Assembly: GCA_035943195.1 (NCBI GenBank)
Contig: DASZCK010000341.1
Coordinates: forward strand, 26,689-90,688
From: DAIDKA01 sp035943195
GTDB lineage: Bacteria > Pseudomonadota > Gammaproteobacteria > Steroidobacterales > Steroidobacteraceae
Direction of reading: 5' to 3'
Length of the DNA: 64,000 bases
Part shown: positions 33,787 through 42,433 of the stretch, piece after piece
How positions within the stretch are numbered: position 1 is the stretch's first letter
Layout of the letters: every line of letters starts with the position of its first letter
The notes under the pieces: model-generated
Told to the model about the DNA's origin: nothing
Databases searched by the model: none
Seen by the model: only the letters and a program-made list of their open reading frames with translations
Made by a program: the position numbers and the translations under genes

Positions 33787-34676
33787 GACTTGTCATGATG
33801 TCGGCAGTCGCTGCCTTGTTGCTCGCAGCGTGCGTAACCGCTCCGCCGCGCAGCGAGCAGCTCGAACAGGCGCGTGCGGAGGTTACCAATCTCGCACAGG
33901 AGCCGCTCGCGCAGCAAGCTGCGGCGTCCGATCTGGCCGCCGCGCGTGATTCGTTGCAGCGTGCCGAGGCCGCGCAGCAACACGATACATCACCCGAAGT
34001 CGTTGATCACTACGCCTACCTCGCCATGCGCCATGCGCAGGCGGGCGAAGCCAGGGTGGCCGAGGCCGCTGCCCGCCAGGAAGTGGCGCAGGCGCAGGCC
34101 GAGCGCAACCGCATTCTGCTGGAGTCGCGCACACGCGATGCCCGCGTTGCCCAGGCGCAGGCGCAGGACGCGCAGGCCCAGGCCCAGAATGCGCAGGCGC
34201 AAGCGGAGATCGCCAAGAATCAGGCGCTGACCGCGCAGCAGCAGTTGGCGGATACCCAGCAGCAGCTGGCGGATCTGCAGGCCAAGAAGACCGACCGTGG
34301 CATGGTGGTGACACTGGGTGATGTCCTCTTTGATACCGGCCAGGCGACCCTGAAGCCCGGCGCCGATCTGGTGTTGAGCCGACTGGCGACCTTTATGGCA
34401 GCGCACCCGCAGACCAAGATCCTGATAGAAGGACATACGGACAGCCGCGGGTCGGATGACTATAACGTGGGACTTTCTGAGCGGCGTGCGCAGTCAGTGG
34501 CCAATGCGCTGATGGGGAAAGGTGTGCCGCAGGACAACTTGCGCACGATGGGCCGTGGCAAGGCCTACCCGGTGGCGACCAACGACTCGCCCGAAGGGCG
34601 CCAGCAGAATCGCCGCGTTGAAATCATCTTCAGCGATGCTTCCGGGCAGTTCGCCCAGGGGACGGACCGACCTTAA
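33783..34676 (+). CDS. DUF4398/OmpA-family peptidoglycan-binding lipoprotein
   Basis: A 297-residue lipoprotein. The lipobox is LLAAC (residues 13-17). The N-terminal part has a DUF4398-type segment (AASDLAAARDSLQRAEAAQ). A coiled-coil made of Ala/Gln repeats (QAQAQDAQAQAQNAQAQAE) follows at about residues 125-180. The C-terminal OmpA domain (about 190-285) includes TLGDVLFDTGQATLKPGAD, ILIEGHTDSRGSDDYNVGLS, RRAQSVANALMGKGV and GRQQNRRVEIIF, the peptidoglycan (diaminopimelate)-binding site. It probably anchors the outer membrane to the wall. It is coupled to the previous gene by ATGA and ends in a stem-loop. Confidence 0.92.
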   Translation: MRLVMMSAVAALLLAACVTAPPRSEQLEQARAEVTNLAQEPLAQQAAASDLAAARDSLQRAEAAQQHDTSPEVVDHYAYLAMRHAQAGEARVAEAAARQEVAQAQAERNRILLESRTRDARVAQAQAQDAQAQAQNAQAQAEIAKNQALTAQQQLADTQQQLADLQAKKTDRGMVVTLGDVLFDTGQATLKPGADLVLSRLATFMAAHPQTKILIEGHTDSRGSDDYNVGLSERRAQSVANALMGKGVPQDNLRTMGRGKAYPVATNDSPEGRQQNRRVEIIFSDASGQFAQGTDRP

Positions 34677-34688
34677 GGGTCCGTCCCC
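34658..34688. terminator. Strong stem-loop (11 bp stem) between convergent genes
   Basis: GGGGACGGACC (34658-34668) pairs perfectly with GGTCCGTCCCC (34678-34688), leaving a nine-base loop GACCTTAAG. It overlaps the stop codon of the OmpA gene (34674-34676) and ends 16 bp before the stop of the aldehyde dehydrogenase gene on the other strand. A short CGTTTG follows on the plus strand but no long T tract. It is best read as a bidirectional terminator between convergent operons. Confidence 0.7.
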
Positions 34689-34703
34689 GTTTGCAGTCCC
34701 GGG

Positions 34704-36185
34704 CTAATGCGCCATCGAGGCCAGTGCGGCCGCATCCAGATGCGCGATGGAGCGGGTGTCCTGGAAGGCTCGGATGCCTTCGATGCCCTGTTCGCGGCCG
34801 ATGCCCGAGGCTTTCATGCCGCCGAACGGCGCGCGCAGGTCCAGGCGGGTGGCACCGTGGTCGTTGACCCACACATAACCGCACACCATTTGTCCGCCAA
34901 CGCGATTCGCCGTCTTCGGGTCAGCCGTCCAGACCGAGCCGGCCAGGCCCGCCCAGCTGTCATTCGCCAACCTGATGGCCTCGTCCTCGGTATCGAAGGA
35001 GATCACCGGAATGACCGGCCCGAATTGCTCCTCCGTCACCACCCGCAGGGTGAGTTTCGGATTGACGACAATGGCGGGGCGCACGAAGTTGCCACCCTTC
35101 ATGTCACCGCCGGGCAGCTCGCCGAATTCCAATACCTGGGCCCCGGATTCCTTGGCCTCCTTGATGAGACTGTCGACGAAGGCCTTCTGCGCCGGGGAAT
35201 GCAGCGGACCCATGGTCGTGTCCTTGTCCAGGCCATAGCCCAGCTTGGTCTTCTGCAACCTCGCCGAGAGGCCCTTGACCACTTCATCGACTCGTGACTT
35301 GTGCACGAACAGGCGCTTGGCGTTCATGCAGATCTGGCCGGTCGTGTCATAGATCGCAGCGAACAGGCGGTCCAGATGCACGTCGTCGATGATGGCGTCC
35401 TGCAGTACGATGGCCGCATCGTTGCCGCCGAGTTCGAGGGTCACGCGAGTGAGGCTGTGCGAGGCCAGCTCCATCATCTTCTTGCCACCATTCACCGAGC
35501 CCGTGAAGCACACTTTGGCCACATCGGGGTTGCGGATCAGCGCACTCATGTTGGCGTCGGGGCCGGTGACGACATTGAGCACTCCCGGAGGCAGCTGTTT
35601 GGCGATGCGCTCGACGATGCGCGCAGTCGCCAGAGGCGCCGTCAGCGGCGGTTTCACAATGACGGTATTGCCTGCCAGGAGCGCATGGGGCATCGCGGCA
35701 CCAAGAATGGCAACCGGCCAGTTGAAGGGCACGATGATGGTGACCACGCCCAATGGCTGGTACGCCACGGTGGTGGCCACCGGAATGGCACCGTGAATGG
35801 GCGGCAGCACCTTCGAGGTGTTGATCTCGTCGGTGTGGCTCAGGGCGAGCTTCCAGCGCAGTTCCAGTACCAGCGAGTCGACCCAGGCTTCGAAGCGAAC
35901 CTTGCCGTTCTCCTGTGAGAGGATGGCCGCATCGGCATCGCGGTTTTCGGCAATGCCGGCGAGCGCTGCCAGCATTTTTTCGGAGCGCTGCTGGGGGGAG
36001 AGTGCGGCCCAGGCCGGGTAGGCGGCCTTCGCGGCGGCGACCGCATCGCTGACGTCCTGTGTGGTCGCGGAGGCGGCATAACCGACCACGAGGTTCGGCT
36101 TGCCCGGATCGGCGATCGGCATCTTCTCCGCGGTCTGTCGTTCCTTGCCTCCGATATATAAAGGAGTGCTGACTGGCTCTGACAT
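34704..36185 (-). CDS. Aldehyde dehydrogenase family protein
   Basis: A 493-residue NAD(P)-dependent aldehyde dehydrogenase. Motifs are PLGVVTIIVPFNWPVAILG (cofactor-binding), NTVIVKPPLTAPLATARIVE, KVCFTGSVNGGKKMMELAS, the catalytic Glu segment TLELGGNDAAIVL (near residue 250), the catalytic Cys in GQICMNAKRLFVH (near residue 286), and EEQFGPVIPVISFDTEDEAI. The ending AFQDTRSIAHLDAAAL is common in the family. I chose the ATG at 36185, with AGAGGTAG upstream; the frame stays open to 36236. Cytoplasmic, it would oxidise aldehydes, perhaps those formed by quinoproteins in this island. Confidence 0.92.
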   Translation of the reverse strand: MSEPVSTPLYIGGKERQTAEKMPIADPGKPNLVVGYAASATTQDVSDAVAAAKAAYPAWAALSPQQRSEKMLAALAGIAENRDADAAILSQENGKVRFEAWVDSLVLELRWKLALSHTDEINTSKVLPPIHGAIPVATTVAYQPLGVVTIIVPFNWPVAILGAAMPHALLAGNTVIVKPPLTAPLATARIVERIAKQLPPGVLNVVTGPDANMSALIRNPDVAKVCFTGSVNGGKKMMELASHSLTRVTLELGGNDAAIVLQDAIIDDVHLDRLFAAIYDTTGQICMNAKRLFVHKSRVDEVVKGLSARLQKTKLGYGLDKDTTMGPLHSPAQKAFVDSLIKEAKESGAQVLEFGELPGGDMKGGNFVRPAIVVNPKLTLRVVTEEQFGPVIPVISFDTEDEAIRLANDSWAGLAGSVWTADPKTANRVGGQMVCGYVWVNDHGATRLDLRAPFGGMKASGIGREQGIEGIRAFQDTRSIAHLDAAALASMAH

Positions 36186-36289
36186 CGGTACTACCTCTTT
36201 TATGTTTTCCGTCTGCCGGGCCGAGAATTGTCGCACGTTAGCGGGAAACCGGAAGCCCTGGGGAAGGGCAAAACGCTACTAACGTCTCA

Positions 36290-36301
36290 CCTCATATGAG
36301 G
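36290..36301. promoter_or_regulatory. Perfect 12-bp palindrome CCTCATATGAGG
   Basis: CCTCATATGAGG is its own reverse complement and lies in the 152-bp gap between the aldehyde dehydrogenase start (36185) and the cytochrome gene end (36338). It may be the operator of a dimeric regulator controlling the aldehyde dehydrogenase. No regulator gene is adjacent. Confidence 0.35.
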
Positions 36302-36337
36302 CCCGTAAGTTACTGATTGTGATGTCTCTTATCGAGC

Positions 36338-36691
36338 TTATTGCTTGCCACGGCCGAGTGCCAGTATCCAGCGTGAGATCGCACGAGCGTCCGCCACGCT
36401 GATGCGCTCGTTGGCGATCATGGGAATCGTTCCCCAATTGCCTGCACCGCCGTAGATGATCTTGAGTGCCAGACGATTCACGGCTGCCTCCCTGTCGGTG
36501 CTATAGCGGGCCGCGACCGCCAGAAAGGGCGGACCGATGCGGGCCTCCTTGAGGGCATGGCACTCATCGCAATGTTGGTGCGCGGCGAGCGGCGACAGAC
36601 CCTGTGCCAGCCCCGCATCGGCGGCGAATCCTAGCGCCGGCCCCGTCAATACCAGTCCCACGAGAACCATCGCGTAACTACGGAATTTCAT
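36338..36691 (-). CDS. Class I c-type cytochrome (c551/c5-like)
   Basis: A 117-residue periplasmic cytochrome with a signal peptide (YAMVLVGLVLTGPALGFA). The haem is attached at CDECH (about residues 41-45), and the axial ligand is provided by the Met in GTIPMIANERI (about residue 90). VADARAISRWILAL is the C-terminal helix. The start overlaps the stop of the Vgb-like gene by four bases (ATGA), which makes it the second gene of an operon. It probably accepts electrons from a periplasmic oxidoreductase. Confidence 0.92.
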   Translation of the reverse strand: MKFRSYAMVLVGLVLTGPALGFAADAGLAQGLSPLAAHQHCDECHALKEARIGPPFLAVAARYSTDREAAVNRLALKIIYGGAGNWGTIPMIANERISVADARAISRWILALGRGKQ

Positions 36692-38400
36692 CGGCTTGCC
36701 TCCGCGTTCTTGACCGCACCGTCACCGAGGTCGATCAGCAGTGCCATCCGCGGCCCCCGTACCTGCTCCACGATATTGGCGTAGGAGCTGACGAGGGCAC
36801 CGCTGCCCAGATCCACGTGCACCATGCGCAGGAAGCCGCGCTCGCGTGGCAATGGCAGCACACCGATGCGTCGCGTGCGCGGATCAAATTGATAAATGAC
36901 ATCGGCATTGGAGGTGGGAATCCACACCACCTTGCGGATGGGGTCCCAGGACGTCGCGTAAGGCGCGCTGGCGCGATCCGGCAGGTCAAAGATGCCGATC
37001 ATGCGGCCGGCCTTGGTGTCGTAGGCCGCCAGTTGCCCGGCGCCGTACAGCGCCAGGTACAAGACGCCATCATCCGACATGGACATGCGGCGCGGTCCGG
37101 CCGTGGCACTGGCAAATTCTACATGGGTCTCGAATTTGAGGGTTTCGGTATTGAAGCTGCCGAAGCTCGCGATTCCCAATTGGCAGTACCAGATGTGGGT
37201 CCGATCAGGGCTCATGGCGAGACCGTAGACCTGTTCGCCTCCGGTGCGCCCCACCACCGGCGGGATCTTGAACTCGCCGGTCTTGCCGCTGACGGGATCG
37301 AGCCAGCCCACAGCATTGTTCACGATGTCGGAGAACCAGACGCGGCCGTGATGATCGGTAGCGAGCTCGTGATTGGCATCAAAGGACATGTCGTGAAGGC
37401 CTACCGGCGGGCCACCCGGTTGATTCAGGCGCCAGAGTTTCCATTGCTCGGTACGAGGATCGAAGCGCGTGAGCGCCCCGGGAAAGAATGGGCTCGCCCA
37501 GATGCCATCAGCGCCCGGCACGAGCGTGTGGGGTCCCCATACCTCCTTGCCGGGAATCGGATAGTCCTTGACGGCACCGGTCCGAGTGTCGATCCGGAAC
37601 AACCGGTTGCTGCTCACGTCCGCCGCGTACAGGTAATCCGTGCCCTTGAAGGGAACGGCTTCTCGCACTGCATTGGGCGGGGCCACTTCGAATTCCCGAA
37701 TGGTGGTACGGGGCGTGACGATCAGGGGTGCCCCGTAGCTGTAACCGCGCACCTCTTGCATCGGGCCGCGCAACGCCTCGGTCAGAATTTTTGCCGTCGG
37801 GCCCGGCGCGCCACCCGAATAAACATTCTCGCCGGAGGGCACAAGATTGCCAGCGCGTCCAAACTCCACATTGGAGACGTAGTTCATCTGCTTGACGATG
37901 GCCGTCCAGGCAAGCTCGCGCGAGTCCGCCGACTGCGTCGACGGGGTGTCATCCAACAGCTTGGCATAGGCGCGGACCTCGGGCGCCGGCAGCTGGTGGC
38001 AGGCGACACAGGTCATCACCAGCGCCTCACGATGCGCCGGATTTTTCATATCCTTGAGGTAGGCCGAGGCCGGTGCGGTGCCGGCCTGGTTCGCCTCGGG
38101 GCGCATGAGGACGGTGAGTGCACCGGCGCCGACCGGGAGGGCGCCGCCGAGCTGCTGGTAGTTGAGGAGGCGCGCCTGCACGGTCCCGGGCGGAGTGTTG
38201 GCGGGAAAACTGAATTCCCCGTCGGAGCCTGTGAAGACGGTGGTGGCTGTGGCGCCCGGGGCCTGCGCGCTCTTGGTGAGCGTTACCATCGCCTGGGCCA
38301 GCGGTGCGCCATTCAGATCGCTGACCCGTCCGTGCGTTGCCGCAAAAGCGCTGGCCGTGAAGACCAGCCCGACCAGTACGGGGAGTTGCTTGCCGTTCAT
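36688..38400 (-). CDS. Virginiamycin-B-lyase-like propeller protein with c-type haem motif
   Basis: A 570-residue secreted protein with a signal peptide (LPVLVGLVFTASAFAATHG). The N-terminal region (about 22-110) is a carboxypeptidase-regulatory-like Ig fold (GRVSDLNGAPLAQAMVTLTK, SDGEFSFPANTPPG). A haem motif MTCVACHQLPAPE follows near residue 130. The rest is a Vgb-type six/seven-bladed propeller: LFRIDTRTGAVKDYPIPGKE, LTRFDPRTEQWKLWRLNQPG, GWLDPVSGKTGEFKIPPVVG and IYQFDPRTRRIGVLPLPRER. I chose the ATG at 38400 because AGGGGATC precedes it. It is coupled to the small cytochrome by ATGA, suggesting that both act together in electron transfer. The substrate is unknown; lyase activity is not implied. 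Confidence 0.87.
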   Translation of the reverse strand: MNGKQLPVLVGLVFTASAFAATHGRVSDLNGAPLAQAMVTLTKSAQAPGATATTVFTGSDGEFSFPANTPPGTVQARLLNYQQLGGALPVGAGALTVLMRPEANQAGTAPASAYLKDMKNPAHREALVMTCVACHQLPAPEVRAYAKLLDDTPSTQSADSRELAWTAIVKQMNYVSNVEFGRAGNLVPSGENVYSGGAPGPTAKILTEALRGPMQEVRGYSYGAPLIVTPRTTIREFEVAPPNAVREAVPFKGTDYLYAADVSSNRLFRIDTRTGAVKDYPIPGKEVWGPHTLVPGADGIWASPFFPGALTRFDPRTEQWKLWRLNQPGGPPVGLHDMSFDANHELATDHHGRVWFSDIVNNAVGWLDPVSGKTGEFKIPPVVGRTGGEQVYGLAMSPDRTHIWYCQLGIASFGSFNTETLKFETHVEFASATAGPRRMSMSDDGVLYLALYGAGQLAAYDTKAGRMIGIFDLPDRASAPYATSWDPIRKVVWIPTSNADVIYQFDPRTRRIGVLPLPRERGFLRMVHVDLGSGALVSSYANIVEQVRGPRMALLIDLGDGAVKNAEASR

Positions 38401-38514
38401 TATTGATCCCCTGAGCGTGAGGCGAGGCAGACTGTAGGCTGAAGGCGCCGCCAAGGCAATTTCACACCAAGGCGTGCTAATTTACGCGTGGGCCATGGGT
38501 AGCGGGGAGGCCAC

Positions 38515-39312
38515 ATGAATATCGATCGTCGCGCCTTTCTTGAAAGTCTTGGCGGATCTGCCGCCATTGCAATCATGAGCGATGAGGCCAAGGCCGATGC
38601 GCTCGAGCGGCACCTGATGGCGCCGGCGACTTCCACGCCGAAGTTTCCGACGGCAGCCGAGATTGCCGCCAAGATCGACACCCAGCCGACGCGCAAGGGA
38701 GTCGGCAACCTGTTCGTCGCCCGCCAGGGAAACGTAGCCAGACTGGCACCGATGCCCGAGCGGCCCACGCTTGCCGACTATTTCAGACTGCGATTCGTCG
38801 CCACTGCCAATCACTGCCTGCAAAGCGCTAATCGCGCCATGAAGAACGGGATGTCCGAGGAGATCATCCTCGCCTGCCTGCTGCACGACACCGTTCAGGA
38901 ACTCATCAAAGTGGACCATGGCTGGTGGAGTGCCCAGATGTACGAACCGTACGTCTCAGAGAAGGTGGCATTTGCCATCCGCTTCCACCAGGCCCTGCGA
39001 TTCTATGAAGACAGGGAGCATGGCTACGAGTATCCGGACCTCTACCGCCGCATCTACGGCTCCGACTATCGCCCGGAACCTTATATAGAGCGCACCTATC
39101 AGATGGTGCGCAAGCACAAATGGTATCTGGAACCGCGCATGGTGACCGTGAACGATCTGTACGCCTTCGAGCCGAATGTGCATCCGGTCCTGGAGCAGTT
39201 CACCGACATCATCGGACGGCATTTCAGGCAGCCGGCCGAGGGCCTCGGCTTCGACAATGGGCCATCGGCCCACATGTGGCGTTCCCTGTCGATGCCGGAT
39301 CAGCCGCTCTAG
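38515..39312 (+). CDS. HD-domain protein, PhnZ-like diiron oxygenase family (putative)
   Basis: A 265-residue protein. It begins MNIDRRAFLESLGGSAAIAI, a short Tat-like start. The HD part contains ANHCLQSANRAMKNGMSEEI, ACLLHDTVQELIKVDHGWWS, AQMYEPYVSEKVAFAIRFHQ and ALRFYEDREHGYEY (about residues 100-180). The pattern H...HD...H.WW/GA..L....V...I..H.A.RFY is that of PhnZ and relatives, mixed-valent diiron oxygenases that cleave phosphonates or similar bonds. A true PhnZ-like activity is inferred. The 3' end overlaps the convergent amidohydrolase gene by four bases. Confidence 0.7.
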   Translation: MNIDRRAFLESLGGSAAIAIMSDEAKADALERHLMAPATSTPKFPTAAEIAAKIDTQPTRKGVGNLFVARQGNVARLAPMPERPTLADYFRLRFVATANHCLQSANRAMKNGMSEEIILACLLHDTVQELIKVDHGWWSAQMYEPYVSEKVAFAIRFHQALRFYEDREHGYEYPDLYRRIYGSDYRPEPYIERTYQMVRKHKWYLEPRMVTVNDLYAFEPNVHPVLEQFTDIIGRHFRQPAEGLGFDNGPSAHMWRSLSMPDQPL

Positions 39313-41066
39313 CTGGTGCGCACCCAGCCGTAGCGCGTATGGTCGGGCAGCCCGCCACTTGCCTCGTAGCGCTCCTTTGCCTGTGAAAGTTTATCGGCGG
39401 TGTATCCGGGCATCTCCATGAGGTGCTTCAGGCTGTCCGACATTTTCGCGGCATAGTCAGTCGGCATGGGTTTGAATTGGGCCGCCAGATTGCGGGGCAC
39501 GGCGATACCGTAAAGACGCGCCGAATTGAGACCCAGGATTTTGCGCTTATGCTCCTCGGTGAACGCCGGGTAGCCGTACTTGCGTTGCATCTCCTCCGGA
39601 ATCTGAAAGCGCCACATGGCCTCGATCTGCCACTGTGGCGAGCCGTACCAGACGGAGTCCGAGCCGAACACGATGCGATCGGGGCCCATGAACTTCAGCA
39701 GCTGACCCATGATATGCGCCGCGACCGTCGGGAAGGTGATGATGGAGGATGCCCAGGTCGTGCCCAGTTCGGCGTAGGTATTCTTAAAGTCCCGGCACAG
39801 CAGGGCGTATTCTGTGGTCCAGCTGATGTCCGGCACGCCTTCGCGCAGCTTCCCCGCTTGGATTTCCGCGAGCGCGTCGTACATGAAGAACGACGGTTGG
39901 ATGCAGGCGTGATAGGTGATGAAATTGAGATTCGGCCAGTCGCGCGCCGCCTTCGGTAGGTCCGCCGGATGCCCGATCTCGGGACGGCGCTCCTTGCTGT
40001 TCACCAGCCCCTTGTGCACGCAGATATTGTTGAAGCCCGGATGCGCGACCTTCTGCAGCGAGTAGGCCCTATTGATGGCCTCGAAGGTGGGGTAGGCGAT
40101 CTCTTCATCGTCGTGCCGCCACTGCTTCATGAGGCTCAAGGGATTGTCATTGACCTTGGCCGCATTGGCGATGTTGTAACCCTTCCAGGAGTCCGGCCTG
40201 TTCTGCTCGATCTGTTCGTGGATATAGTCCAGATTGCCCTTGCCGACATACAGCATGCCGTGCGCGAGCGAACGCCGAGAACCTGCCACCTCATTGATGA
40301 AATCGCGGGCTGCGGCGGTCTGGGCCGCGGTAAGGATTTCTCCGCCGCGCGCTTCGACTACGTTGCGGGGCGCGCGTTTACCAGTGTCAATCACGCTGGC
40401 CGGTACGTTGGTGAGCATGCCCACGGTAACCTGACTGTCCAGGTAGACCTGACGGATGAAGTCCGTGAGCAGGAAGTTCTCGGGGTTGAACGGCAGACCG
40501 ACCAGCGCCGGATTCCAGACGCCCCAGGTCTCACCATGTTCATCCAGGTGGCCGGCAGGGTTGAAAGGGTTCGCCTTCAGGCCCAGCGATGGGCCGATCG
40601 ACGGTCCCTCCGCGAGACCCCGCAAGGCGCCCACGGACTTACCGCGGCTGCCGCGGACCAGGTGCAGCTGGTCATCGAACACGAACAGGTTCCGCGGGGC
40701 TCCCCCTTGCGCATAGGCTGCCGGCACCAGCATTTCCAGCGGATCTACCTTGAAGAAGGGGCCGAAGACCTTGTTGATGGCGAGGAACGAGGCCGCCATG
40801 CCGCCGGTACCGGCGAGGAAGCGGCGGCGGCTGGTGCCCAGCCGTCGGCTCTGCTCCGCGGCAAGTTCGTGAATTCCCGCCTCGACGCGCTTCTGGGCCT
40901 CGGTCTGGGGCGAGGGCAGGTACTCGCCGTTTGACACCATCTGCGTCGGAATCGGCGTGCGGTAGCGCTCGTCGTCGCAGGCTCGCGTGCAGTGCGCGAG
41001 CTCTTCGGGGCTCAGCAGGGTCTCATCGGGTTCCCAGAGGCGATTGCTCTCGTTCCACTTCGGCAT
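39309..41066 (-). CDS. Tat-exported amidohydrolase-family protein (metal site incomplete)
   Basis: A 585-residue protein with a twin-arginine motif SRRRFLAGTGGMAASFLAIN at residues 79-98, unusually far from the N-terminus. The catalytic part resembles amidohydrolase_2 (ACMSD-like): VFDDQLHLVRG (near residue 128), HPGFNNICVHKG, LNFITYHACIQPSFFMYDAL, KFMGPDRIVFGSDSVWYGSP, and QWQIEAMWRF. In most members the first motif is DxHxH; here it is DDQLH, so the first His is replaced by Gln. The later His and Asp (ITYHAC, FGSD) are kept. The protein is likely periplasmic. It shares convergent 3' overlap with the HD-domain gene. Hydrolase or decarboxylase activity cannot be assumed. Confidence 0.85.
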   Translation of the reverse strand: MPKWNESNRLWEPDETLLSPEELAHCTRACDDERYRTPIPTQMVSNGEYLPSPQTEAQKRVEAGIHELAAEQSRRLGTSRRRFLAGTGGMAASFLAINKVFGPFFKVDPLEMLVPAAYAQGGAPRNLFVFDDQLHLVRGSRGKSVGALRGLAEGPSIGPSLGLKANPFNPAGHLDEHGETWGVWNPALVGLPFNPENFLLTDFIRQVYLDSQVTVGMLTNVPASVIDTGKRAPRNVVEARGGEILTAAQTAAARDFINEVAGSRRSLAHGMLYVGKGNLDYIHEQIEQNRPDSWKGYNIANAAKVNDNPLSLMKQWRHDDEEIAYPTFEAINRAYSLQKVAHPGFNNICVHKGLVNSKERRPEIGHPADLPKAARDWPNLNFITYHACIQPSFFMYDALAEIQAGKLREGVPDISWTTEYALLCRDFKNTYAELGTTWASSIITFPTVAAHIMGQLLKFMGPDRIVFGSDSVWYGSPQWQIEAMWRFQIPEEMQRKYGYPAFTEEHKRKILGLNSARLYGIAVPRNLAAQFKPMPTDYAAKMSDSLKHLMEMPGYTADKLSQAKERYEASGGLPDHTRYGWVRTS

Positions 41067-41144
41067 GCGACCCCCTTGTCGCGGCCATGCTAATCCTGGA
41101 ACCGGGATGTGTCGATGAAGAGCAGGGCAGCCCCTATGTGCGTG

Positions 41145-42227
41145 CTACTGGGGATCGAAGAACAGCAGCTTGAGTGAACCGGGAACCAAGGGCGCGCGTC
41201 GGCGCTGCGGGGTGGACCCGGCCGCGGACTGTGCTGCCGCCAGCGCTTTCGTGTCGACATCGGCACCGGCTACGTAGAGGCGGCCGCTGCGGGAATCCAC
41301 GCTCATGGTACGGGCGGATGATTGGGTTTTGATGGTACCGGCAGGCACGAAGGTGTTGGGATTGACCTCGCGTATGACTGAGATCGTGCCGTCGATGCCA
41401 TTGGAGCTGAATATCAACTTACGCACCGAATCGAAGGCCGCAGCGTCGGTGCCGCGCCCGATTGGCAAGGTGGCGACGGTAGCGCCCGTATCCGTGTTCA
41501 CCACGACGAGCTTGCTGTTTTGGCAGCTGGAGAAGAGTCGGTGGCTGGCGGTATCGATGGCAAGACCATGGGGAGCTGCGCATTCAGGAATGGGCCAGGT
41601 GGCATCGACGCGATTGGTCGCCGTGTCGACGCGAAAAATCTCTTGCTTGGCAACGCCGTTGACATAGACCTTGCCATGGTCTCCGGCCACGGCATATTCC
41701 AACTTGCTACCGGCGCTCACGGTGGCGACGACTTCGTCGCTGCGCGGGTCAATGACGGTCAGGGTGCCAGGATCGCCATCCACGACGAACACGTGGCCGC
41801 TGGTGGGATCGAAGGTGATGGCATCTGCATCGTCCTGGGCTTTGAGTCGCTTGGTGATCTTGAGCGTCTTGAGATCAAAGGAGGCCGCTTGACCAGCCTG
41901 CCCATCATCCGAATAGCCGAGTCCGGTCGCGTGGGAGATGGCAATGCCGTGAGAACCTCCATCAAGGCCGGTGACTTCACCCACGATCTTGCCGTCACTT
42001 CCATCGACCACCGCGACGCGATCGCCATGCGCAACGTAGACACGATGCGATGCAGAATCATAGACAACGTAATCCCAGCGGTCGGGTGCGCCTAAGGTCA
42101 CCGACTTGACCAGCCGATAATTGGCAGCGGCGCCGGATGAATCCGCGGTGCCTTGGGCGTAAGCGCCAGTGCCGATAACCAGAGCCAAAGCCGCGGCGGT
42201 GAAGGATGCGGGGAAAACCCTGTGCAT
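41145..42227 (-). CDS. Secreted YVTN/YncE-like beta-propeller protein
   Basis: A 360-residue protein with a signal peptide (FTAAALALVIGTGAYAQG). The mature part repeats a propeller unit: YDSASHRVYVAHGDRVAVVD, TFDPTSGHVFVVDGDPGTLT, VIDPRSDEVVATVSAGSK, AIDTASHRLFSSCQNSKLVV and FDSVRKLIFSSNGIDGTISV. This is the YncE/YVTN type, usually a ligand-binding or structural periplasmic protein. No haem motif is present. I chose the ATG at 42227 because GGAG lies 9 nt upstream and the signal peptide begins there; the frame is open to 42365. It is divergent from the phosphatase-superfamily gene at 42434. Confidence 0.88.
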   Translation of the reverse strand: MHRVFPASFTAAALALVIGTGAYAQGTADSSGAAANYRLVKSVTLGAPDRWDYVVYDSASHRVYVAHGDRVAVVDGSDGKIVGEVTGLDGGSHGIAISHATGLGYSDDGQAGQAASFDLKTLKITKRLKAQDDADAITFDPTSGHVFVVDGDPGTLTVIDPRSDEVVATVSAGSKLEYAVAGDHGKVYVNGVAKQEIFRVDTATNRVDATWPIPECAAPHGLAIDTASHRLFSSCQNSKLVVVNTDTGATVATLPIGRGTDAAAFDSVRKLIFSSNGIDGTISVIREVNPNTFVPAGTIKTQSSARTMSVDSRSGRLYVAGADVDTKALAAAQSAAGSTPQRRRAPLVPGSLKLLFFDPQ

Positions 42228-42433
42228 GGACCGGCTCCTCATTCTTCTGGGTCTGACGCAGGATCCTGACAGCCTCAGATCGCGGGGGGCGATTCTTACA
42301 AAAATATATAGATCGCAGCTCGAGCACGACCATTGCGGCCCCGTGTTTGTTCTTCGAATTGTCACACGCCGTCACTACTTTGTGGGGGAAAGCGATCGAA
42401 GTTCTCCCACTCACAAACAAAAGGAAGGAAACC

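Noticed and set aside
36604..38406. A 600-codon open frame on the plus strand opposite the Vgb-like gene
   Set aside because: Antisense shadow; the minus strand has signal peptide, haem motif and propeller repeats.
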